From contig CAXYDR010000001.1 in NCBI GenBank assembly GCA_964276095.1, positions 248,001-312,000 of the forward strand: 64,000 nucleotides of DNA, written 5' to 3'. The notes under the pieces are model-generated. The model ran no database searches and was not told the origin of the DNA. It was given only the letters and a program-made list of their open reading frames with translations. The first letter of the stretch is position 1. Each line of letters starts with the position of its first letter. This stretch comes from GCA-2733415 sp964276095. GTDB taxonomy: Bacteria; Bacteroidota; Bacteroidia; Flavobacteriales; Flavobacteriaceae. Of this stretch, positions 51,936-58,617 are shown one piece after another. A program made the translations under genes and the position numbers.

Positions 51936-53180
51936 TTAATTAATAAATATTCCGTTGATAACTACTTTGTCAATGTTATTAGAGCCAAAAGAATATGGTA
52001 ATACGTTATATGAATTTATTGGTTTTGTAATAATTATATTTGCTTTTTTACCTTTAGCAATACTTCCATGTGTATCAGAAATACCCATTGCATAAGCCCC
52101 ATTTAATGTGGCAGCATTTATAGCTTCTTCAGGAGTCATTTTCATTTTAATACATGCAGTACTTACCACAAAATTCATGTTTCCTGAAGGTGTCGAACCT
52201 GGATTGTAATCAGTAGCTAAAGCTAAAGCTAATCCATTATCTATTAATTTTCTTGCTGGAGTGTATGGAATTGATAAAAAGTATGAGCATGATGGTAATG
52301 CAACTGGCATTGTATCAGAATTCTTCAAGGCTTCTAAATCGGCATCACTTACTAATTCTAAATGATCTACAGTAAGTGCATTGTACTCAATACTTTTTTG
52401 TATTCCACCAATAGATGTAAATTGATTTACATGTGTTTTTGGTGTTAATCCGTATTGCTTACCAGCGGCTAATATTTGCTCCGTATCTTCAACTGAAAAA
52501 TATCCAGTTTCACAGAAAATGTCAATATACTCTGCTAAATTTTCTTTAGAAATTAGCGGTAACATTTCATTGATAATTAAGTCTAAATAACCTTGTTTGT
52601 TCCCTTTGTATTCTGCTGGAACAGCATGTGCGCCAAGGAATGTAGCTTTGATTGGAATGTTGTAATTTTCTTTTAGTTTCTTTATGGTACGCAACATTTT
52701 TAGTTCTGCGTTTACAGTTAATCCGTATCCCGATTTAATTTCGATACCTCCAGTTCCTAATTTAATTACTTCGTCTAACCGTTCTGCGGATTGCTTGTAC
52801 AATTCGTCCTCAAAAATTTCTTGTAATTTTTTAGCAGAATTTAAAATTCCACCACCATTATTGGCTATTTCCTCGTAAGTAAGTCCGTTTATTCGATCAA
52901 CAAACTCTTGCTCACGATTTCCAGCATAAACAATATGTGTATGGCTATCATACCACGTAGGTAAGATGATTTGTCCAGTACAGTCAATGGTTTCTAAAGA
53001 ATCATTGTTTTGAAAATTTGACATTTCACCAAAATCAACTATCCCATCGTTTTCGATAATCAAAAACGCATTATTAATCATTGGAAGCGTTTTCATTTCA
53101 TCTCCAGAAACTTTTAATTTTAATGTATTAGTTTCTACTTGAAGTAGTTGCTTGATATTGATAAACGCTTTGCGACCCAT
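51936..53180 (-). CDS. hutI: Imidazolonepropionase
   Basis: A 414-residue metal-dependent amidohydrolase of histidine degradation, opening imidazolone-5-propionate to formiminoglutamate. Metal ligands are visible in 'YDSHTHIVYAGNREQEF' (HxH), 'LGAHAVPAEY', 'KTHVNQF' and 'LATDYNPGS'. Other hut genes are not in the window. The frame is open to a TTG at 53210, but that codon lies in a promoter-like ATATTTGC, so the ATG at 53180 is preferred. It is the first gene of the hutI-rlmF-Tet-like operon. Confidence 0.94.
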   Translation of the reverse strand: MGRKAFINIKQLLQVETNTLKLKVSGDEMKTLPMINNAFLIIENDGIVDFGEMSNFQNNDSLETIDCTGQIILPTWYDSHTHIVYAGNREQEFVDRINGLTYEEIANNGGGILNSAKKLQEIFEDELYKQSAERLDEVIKLGTGGIEIKSGYGLTVNAELKMLRTIKKLKENYNIPIKATFLGAHAVPAEYKGNKQGYLDLIINEMLPLISKENLAEYIDIFCETGYFSVEDTEQILAAGKQYGLTPKTHVNQFTSIGGIQKSIEYNALTVDHLELVSDADLEALKNSDTMPVALPSCSYFLSIPYTPARKLIDNGLALALATDYNPGSTPSGNMNFVVSTACIKMKMTPEEAINAATLNGAYAMGISDTHGSIAKGKKANIIITKPINSYNVLPYSFGSNNIDKVVINGIFIN

Positions 53181-53324
53181 AATTTGGTGTATTGAATTTA
53201 AAGAATGCAAATATCTTTAAATTTTCTAAACTATCGTGCTAAATACGGAGTTAGAAAAATTTTATTTGTGAGTTTTCATAGAGTTTGTCCTCAATAAAAA
53301 ATAAATAAGTTATAAATGAAATGT

Positions 53325-54704
53325 TTAATGAAGAGATTTCAGTTTTTTACTAAAATGAGGATCAAAAATATTTAAATCAGCACTTAAAATTTTTGCGTTT
53401 TTATCCAATACATAAACCTTGTTGATGTTCTGAATTAATAATTTCTCTCTAGTTTCTTTTGGAGTTTCTAATGAAAATCCATCTTTCAAGTTGAATTTTT
53501 GCGCGTATAATTTCCAATCGTTTTTATTGTTATCTAAAGAGATACCAACAAAATTATAGTTGCTATTAGTTGCGTATTTGTTAACCCTACTGTGTACACT
53601 CTTAATATGTCTTGGATTATTACTTGACCAGAAATAAATTACCGTTGGTTTGTTATTTAGTGTATTTTTAAAAGCAATAGATTGATTATTGGTGCTAATA
53701 ACGTTAAATTCAGGTAGCGTATTACCATAGCTCAAACGCTTAATTGCATTTACAAGTCCTGTGATTTTCTCTTTATTTTTGGTATCACTATTATATTTTT
53801 CAAAACCAGTTAAAATTGAAGTGGCTTGGTTGCCGCATTTTACATTCTTTAAATAATGTAATGTAGTGTTCTTTAATAATTGATTTTTTAAGCTCTTATT
53901 CTGAACTAATGAGTCAATAACTTCTGTTTTAGAGTTATAATTTGCAATATGATTGTCTTTAGTGTCGGAATTTTTTAATCGTTCTACACTTAAATTATCA
54001 ATAAGTGTATATAGGTATTCGTAATAAGGATAAAATGAGCCTAAGTTCCCCGTATTAAAATCAATATTTTTTCTAAATTCATAAAACGAACTTACATCAA
54101 TAGAATCGGCTTGTTGTTTGTTGTATATAGGGTAGCGTTCTTTTGCGGCATAAAAATGATATGCAATATGTGCATTTGCAACATCCATAAAACCATCAGA
54201 AAATTCATAACGATCCTTATATTGTTCTAACATATCAATTCGTTGGCTTAATTCACTTGACATTAAAGTAGAGAATTTTTTTGGAGGAAGCTTATATAAT
54301 TCGTCAGATTTTGCACTATGATTTTCATTTGCTAGAAAAGTATTGATAATAAAATTATTTTTATGTGATCCTTTGCCAGAAAAAGTCAATGATTCATCAA
54401 AATCAATAGTATTTAATCTAAAAAGAATACTGTCTTTAGGTTCGATATATACATACTGATACTCTTCATGGTTAAAGTGATATAATCCAGGAGTGAAATC
54501 CTTAAACTGATACAGAAACCTATTTTTATCGTCTAAAGCGATAGAGTCAATAAGCACTTCATCTTTATATAAAAGCACAAAATTATTTTTGGGATTTATA
54601 ATTTCCCCTCCAAAATATGTGGCATCTTCTGTTTCTGTATTTTCGATGCAGCTTATAAAAGCCATAAAAAATAAGAGGTAAGATAAAGGTAAAAGTTTAA
54701 TCAT
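53325..54704 (-). CDS. Thioredoxin-fold lipoprotein lacking the CXXC motif
   Basis: A 459-residue lipoprotein: signal sequence 'YLLFFMAFISCIEN' with the lipobox Cys at about residue 19. Residues 30-120 form a DUF4369-like beta domain, a helical middle follows, and residues about 330-459 have a TlpA/thioredoxin-like fold ('NKPTVIYFWSSNNPRHIKSV', then 'NFVGISLDNNKNDW'). The position where TlpA proteins have WCxxC reads W-S-S-N-N-P, so it has no redox cysteines. It is probably anchored to a membrane facing the periplasm; function unknown. Confidence 0.75.
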   Translation of the reverse strand: MIKLLPLSYLLFFMAFISCIENTETEDATYFGGEIINPKNNFVLLYKDEVLIDSIALDDKNRFLYQFKDFTPGLYHFNHEEYQYVYIEPKDSILFRLNTIDFDESLTFSGKGSHKNNFIINTFLANENHSAKSDELYKLPPKKFSTLMSSELSQRIDMLEQYKDRYEFSDGFMDVANAHIAYHFYAAKERYPIYNKQQADSIDVSSFYEFRKNIDFNTGNLGSFYPYYEYLYTLIDNLSVERLKNSDTKDNHIANYNSKTEVIDSLVQNKSLKNQLLKNTTLHYLKNVKCGNQATSILTGFEKYNSDTKNKEKITGLVNAIKRLSYGNTLPEFNVISTNNQSIAFKNTLNNKPTVIYFWSSNNPRHIKSVHSRVNKYATNSNYNFVGISLDNNKNDWKLYAQKFNLKDGFSLETPKETREKLLIQNINKVYVLDKNAKILSADLNIFDPHFSKKLKSLH

Positions 54705-54732
54705 ATAGTTTGGGTAATCTATTTTATAATAA

Positions 54733-54740
54733 CAAATTTA
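54733..54740 (-). promoter_or_regulatory. -7 box (TAAATTTG) for the lipoprotein gene
   Basis: Exact TAnnTTTG on the minus strand, 28 bases ahead of the ATG at 54704. Confidence 0.5.
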
Positions 54741-54829
54741 ATTTTTAAGTTGATATATAGCTGTTAATGCACTGTTAAATAACATTTTTATTATGATTCT
54801 AAACAGCTGTTAAATACAATTCATTTTAC

Positions 54830-54837
54830 TATTTTTG
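54830..54837 (+). promoter_or_regulatory. -7 box (TATTTTTG) for the ABC-F gene
   Basis: Exact TAnnTTTG, 21 bases ahead of ATG 54859. Its TTG (54835) is in frame with the gene and could be misread as the start. Confidence 0.55.
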
Positions 54838-54858
54838 CCGAAAATAAAAACACATTAC

Positions 54859-56475
54859 ATGTTATCAGTTTCAAACTTATCTGTACAATTTGGTAAAAGA
54901 GTATTATTTGATGATGTAAACACGTCGTTTACTCAAGGGAATTGCTATGGGATTATTGGTGCCAATGGAGCCGGAAAGTCTACATTTTTAAAAATTATGG
55001 CTGGTATTCAGGAGCCAACTTCAGGTCATGTACATCTTGAGCCAGGTAAAAGGATGTCTGTTTTGTCTCAGGATCATTATGCTTATGATGAGTTTACGGT
55101 TTTAGAAACTGCTTTAATGGGAAATACAGAATTGTATGCTATTAAAAAAGAATTGGATAAGCTATACGAAGATTATACTGATGAAAATGCTGAGAAAATA
55201 GGAGAACTTCAAGTTACTTTTGAAGAGATGGACGGATGGAATGCTGATGCTAACGCAGCAGCAATGTTATCTAACTTAGGGATTAAGGAAGGGATGCATT
55301 ATACCTTAATGTCTGATTTAGATGGTAAACAAAAAGTACGTGTTTTATTAGCAAAGGCATTATTCGGAAATCCTGATGTGCTTATTATGGATGAGCCTAC
55401 CAATGATTTAGATTTTGAAACTATATCTTGGTTAGAAACATTTTTAGCAAACTTTGAAAATACTGTAATAGTTGTATCACATGACCGTCACTTTTTAGAT
55501 TCGGTATGTACACATATTTCTGATATTGATTTTAATAAAATAACCCACTTCTCAGGAAACTATACGTTTTGGTATGAGTCTAGTCAATTAGCGGCAAGAC
55601 AGCGTTCACAACAGAATAAGAAATCTGAAGAAAAAGCAAAAGAATTACAAGACTTTATTGCTCGTTTTAGTGCAAATGCATCTAAAGCAAAGCAGACCAC
55701 ATCTCGTAAAAAGATGTTAGAAAAACTTAAAGTTGAAGATATAAGACCATCAAGTAGACGTTATCCTGCAATTATTTTTGATAGAGATAGAGAAGCTGGG
55801 GATCAGATTTTAAATATTGAAAACTTAAGTGCTTCTAATGAAGAAGGAGAGTTGTTTAATAAAGTAGCTTTAAATTTAAATAAAGGTGATAAGGTTGCTA
55901 TTATTTCTAAAAACTCTAAAGCAACAACTGCATTTTATCAAATAATAACTGAGAATATTAAAGCAGACGGTGGAGACTTTAAATGGGGAGTGACAACAAC
56001 ACAATCTTATTTACCTTCAGATAACTCTAAATTCTTTAGTAATGAATTAACTTTAGTTGATTGGATGCGTCAATGGGCACAAACTGAAGAAGAAAAAGAA
56101 GAGGTTAATTTACGTGGTTTCTTAGGTAAAATGATTTTTAGTGGAGAAGAAGCTTTAAAAACATCTAAAGTTCTTTCAGGAGGAGAGAAGGTAAGATGTA
56201 TGTTGAGTAGAATGATGATGACCAGAGCAAATGTGTTGTTAATTGACGAACCAACAAATCACTTGGATTTAGAAAGTATTACAGCATTTAATAACTCATT
56301 AAAAAACTTTAAAGGAACTATAGTGTTTACAACACATGATCATGAATTTTGTCAAACTGTAGCGAATAGAATTATTGAAATTACTCCAAAAGGAGTTATT
56401 GATAAGTATTCAACTTTTGATGATTATATGAATGATCCTAAAATTAAAGAATTACGTGACAAGATGTATAAGTAA
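54859..56475 (+). CDS. ABC-F family ATPase with one degenerate composite site
   Basis: A 538-residue soluble protein with two ABC domains and no membrane part, YbiT-like. ABC-F proteins bind the ribosomal E site and act in translation. NBD1 has a canonical Walker A 'GANGAGKST' (34-42) and Walker B 'VLIMDEPTNDLD', but its signature region reads 'SDLDGKQKVRV' instead of LSGGQ. NBD2 has a degenerate Walker A ('ISKNSKATTAF' near 349) but a canonical signature 'VLSGGEKVR' (about 440) and Walker B 'VLLIDEPTNHLD'. The two defects fall in the same composite site, leaving one complete ATP site. Start at the ATG; the TTG at 54835 is promoter. Confidence 0.93.
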   Translation: MLSVSNLSVQFGKRVLFDDVNTSFTQGNCYGIIGANGAGKSTFLKIMAGIQEPTSGHVHLEPGKRMSVLSQDHYAYDEFTVLETALMGNTELYAIKKELDKLYEDYTDENAEKIGELQVTFEEMDGWNADANAAAMLSNLGIKEGMHYTLMSDLDGKQKVRVLLAKALFGNPDVLIMDEPTNDLDFETISWLETFLANFENTVIVVSHDRHFLDSVCTHISDIDFNKITHFSGNYTFWYESSQLAARQRSQQNKKSEEKAKELQDFIARFSANASKAKQTTSRKKMLEKLKVEDIRPSSRRYPAIIFDRDREAGDQILNIENLSASNEEGELFNKVALNLNKGDKVAIISKNSKATTAFYQIITENIKADGGDFKWGVTTTQSYLPSDNSKFFSNELTLVDWMRQWAQTEEEKEEVNLRGFLGKMIFSGEEALKTSKVLSGGEKVRCMLSRMMMTRANVLLIDEPTNHLDLESITAFNNSLKNFKGTIVFTTHDHEFCQTVANRIIEITPKGVIDKYSTFDDYMNDPKIKELRDKMYK

Positions 56476-56494
56476 ATCTTTCACAATTATATAA

Positions 56495-56532
56495 AACTAA
56501 AAAAGCTTCGTTTAAACGAGGCTTTTTTAGTT
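56495..56532 (+). terminator. Rho-independent terminator after the ABC-F gene
   Basis: Inverted repeat aactaaaaaagc-tcgt / acga-gcttttttagtt with a 4-base loop and one T:G position, 20 bases after the stop at 56475. Confidence 0.88.
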
Positions 56533-56760
56533 TTTAAGAAGCACTCATTTCTTTAAATATTTTCCAAACTTTATATTTTAAGATGGTAACTGCGCAAAGT
56601 ATTTCAGGTAACATTGTTCTACCTACTAAATAATATCCTGTCCAATTCCTGGGTTGATAACAGCATAATCAAGAACTAAAAAGTTTATATCAGAAGTATG
56701 TTTTGAATATTTTATTTTACTCATTAAGAAGAATCAATAATTGGTAGAGGTTAAAAGTAT
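56533..56760. other. Intergenic stretch, possible remnant of a small minus-strand gene
   Basis: Between the ABC-F and fumC terminators. On the minus strand an ATG at about 56724 opens a 32-codon frame ending 'NPGIGQDII', and an overlapping frame carries 'NWTGYYLVGRTMLPEIL' to a stop near 56535. Neither is convincing alone; together they could be a small gene broken by a frameshift. I recognise no family, RNA gene or repeat here. Confidence 0.2.
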
Positions 56761-56767
56761 ATAAAAT

Positions 56768-56799
56768 AAAAAAACCGAGTGGTTAAACTCGGTTTTTTT
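56768..56799 (-). terminator. Rho-independent terminator after fumC
   Basis: 13-bp stem (aaaaaaaccgagt / actcggttttttt) with a 6-base loop, 18 bases beyond the fumC stop on the minus strand. Confidence 0.92.
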
Positions 56800-56817
56800 A
56801 AAGTGTTAATTTTGATA

Positions 56818-58212
56818 TTATAATGACCCAGTCATTTTTGCTGGTATAACCCATTCGTCATATTCTTCTTCAGTAACATAACCTAAACGAACAGCTTCAT
56901 GACGTAATGTTGTTCCGTTTTCATGTGCTGTATTTGCTATTTCTGCAGCTTTATAATACCCTATTTTAGTATTTAAAGCGGTAACTAGCATTAAAGAGTT
57001 GTTTAGTAATTCTTTAATTCTGTTGTAATTTGGTTCAATTCCTTGAGCACAATTTACATCAAAAGAAAGACATGCATCTCCAATTAATTGTGCTGATTGT
57101 AATAAGTTAGATGCCATCATTGGCTTGAATACATTTAATTCATAGTGACCTTGAGTTCCCCCAATAGTTACAGCAACATCATTACCCATAACTTGTGCAC
57201 AAACCATTGTGATAGCTTCTGCTTGAGTAGGGTTTACTTTTCCTGGCATAATAGAACTTCCTGGTTCGTTTGCTGGAATAACGATTTCACCAATACCTGA
57301 ACGAGGACCAGAAGCCATCATTCTGATGTCATTTGCTATTTTATTTAAAGAAACAGCTAATTGTTTTAAAGCTCCATGAGTTTCAACAATAGCATCGTGT
57401 GCTGCTAAAGCTTCAAATTTATTTTCAGCAGTTATAAATGGTAATCCAGTAAATTCAGCAATATATTTTGCTACTAATACATCATATCCTTTTGGTGTAT
57501 TTAATCCAGTACCTACAGCTGTACCACCTAAAGCTAATTCACTTAAGTGATCAAGTGTATTTCTTAAGGCTTTTAACCCGTGGTTTAATTGAGATACATA
57601 ACCAGAGAATTCTTGTCCTAAGGTTAATGGTGTAGCATCCATTAAATGCGTACGTCCTATTTTAACAACATCTTTAAAAGCTTCTGATTTAGCTTGTAAA
57701 GTATCTCTTAATTGTTCAACACCTGGAATAGTTACTTCTGCAATTTTCTTGTAAGCTGCAATATGCATTCCAGTAGGGAAGGTATCATTTGAAGATTGTG
57801 ACTTGTTTACATCGTCATTTGGAGATATTACTTTTTCTCCTTCACCAATAACTTTTCCTGCTAACTGTTGTGCTCTATGAGAAATAACCTCATTACAGTT
57901 CATGTTAGACTGTGTACCAGATCCAGTTTGCCAAATAACTAATGGAAATTGATCGTCATGTTGCCCCGTTAAAATTTCGTCACAAGCTGTAGCTATTAAA
58001 TCTCTTTTTTCTTGCGGTAAAACTCCTAAGTCACAATTTGTGTAAGCTGCAGCCTTTTTTAAGTATGCAAAACCATGAACTATTTCAATTGGCATTGAAG
58101 CAGAAGCTCCAATTTTAAAGTTGTTTCTTGAACGTTCAGTTTGTGCGCCCCAAAGTTTATCAGCAGGTACTTTTACTTCTCCGATTGTATCTTTTTCAAT
58201 TCTATATTCCAT
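56818..58212 (-). CDS. fumC: Class II fumarate hydratase
   Basis: A 464-residue TCA-cycle enzyme interconverting fumarate and malate. 'WGAQTERSRNNFKIG' at the N-terminus, 'QTGSGTQSNMNCNEVISHRA', 'VKIGRTHLMDATPLTLGQEF' and the superfamily signature 'GSSIMPGKVNPTQAEA' (catalytic Ser loop) are present. Full length. It has its own promoter and terminator, so it is monocistronic. Confidence 0.97.
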   Translation of the reverse strand: MEYRIEKDTIGEVKVPADKLWGAQTERSRNNFKIGASASMPIEIVHGFAYLKKAAAYTNCDLGVLPQEKRDLIATACDEILTGQHDDQFPLVIWQTGSGTQSNMNCNEVISHRAQQLAGKVIGEGEKVISPNDDVNKSQSSNDTFPTGMHIAAYKKIAEVTIPGVEQLRDTLQAKSEAFKDVVKIGRTHLMDATPLTLGQEFSGYVSQLNHGLKALRNTLDHLSELALGGTAVGTGLNTPKGYDVLVAKYIAEFTGLPFITAENKFEALAAHDAIVETHGALKQLAVSLNKIANDIRMMASGPRSGIGEIVIPANEPGSSIMPGKVNPTQAEAITMVCAQVMGNDVAVTIGGTQGHYELNVFKPMMASNLLQSAQLIGDACLSFDVNCAQGIEPNYNRIKELLNNSLMLVTALNTKIGYYKAAEIANTAHENGTTLRHEAVRLGYVTEEEYDEWVIPAKMTGSL

Positions 58213-58244
58213 AGTTCTAGTTTGTTGTAGTTTTTCAATATTTG

Positions 58245-58252
58245 CAAATTTA
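58245..58252 (-). promoter_or_regulatory. -7 box (TAAATTTG) for fumC
   Basis: Exact TAnnTTTG on the minus strand, 32 bases ahead of the ATG at 58212. Confidence 0.5.
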
Positions 58253-58336
58253 AGTATTTATTTTTGTTCAATGTAGAATTGTTATTATTTGTTAATAAAA
58301 TTGAAATTTGATGCGGATAAAATAAATAATATCTAC

Positions 58337-58344
58337 TATATTTG
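58337..58344 (+). promoter_or_regulatory. -7 box (TATATTTG) for the 56-residue membrane protein
   Basis: Exact TAnnTTTG, 26 bases ahead of the ATG at 58371. It is divergent from fumC and supports the small gene as a real transcript. Confidence 0.5.
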
Positions 58345-58370
58345 AACCCGAATTCAAATTTCCGGAAATT

Positions 58371-58541
58371 ATGTTTGATTTTGATCAATACTTAGGTTTT
58401 TTAGCATTTTTAACTATTCTTACAATAGGGTTTTGGTTGTTGATTTTTATCGCAACTTTTGTAGTTCCTTATTGGATTGGAGGTTCTTTAATGGAAAGAT
58501 TAAAGGAGCTTAAAGAAGAAAGAGCTGCTAAAAAACAGTAA
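58371..58541 (+). CDS. Small membrane protein, 56 residues
   Basis: ATG to TAA encoding 56 residues: a short acidic N-terminus ('MFDFDQYLG'), one long or two short hydrophobic helices (about residues 9-43, 'TIGFWLLIFIATFVVPYWIG') and a charged C-terminal tail ('ERLKELKEERAAKKQ'). It has a promoter box 26 bases upstream and a strong terminator 19 bases downstream, which makes it a complete transcription unit despite its size. The charge pattern predicts a cytoplasmic tail. No family recognised. Confidence 0.7.
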   Translation: MFDFDQYLGFLAFLTILTIGFWLLIFIATFVVPYWIGGSLMERLKELKEERAAKKQ

Positions 58542-58559
58542 TTAAAATATTACGACAAT

Positions 58560-58591
58560 AAAAAAGGAAACCATATTGGTTTCCTTTTTTT
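58560..58591. terminator. Bidirectional terminator between the small membrane protein and the TonB receptor gene
   Basis: Perfect stem ggaaacca / tggtttcc, extended by A and T runs, 3-base loop. It serves the small plus-strand gene and the minus-strand receptor that ends at 58618. Confidence 0.9.
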
Positions 58592-58617
58592 ATACATAAA
58601 ACATATCGATAAATTGA

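Noticed and set aside
58173..58388. Minus-strand 71-codon frame over the fumC promoter
   Set aside because: It overlaps the fumC start in another frame, has low-complexity composition and covers promoter boxes of two genes; the plus-strand 56-residue gene is better supported.
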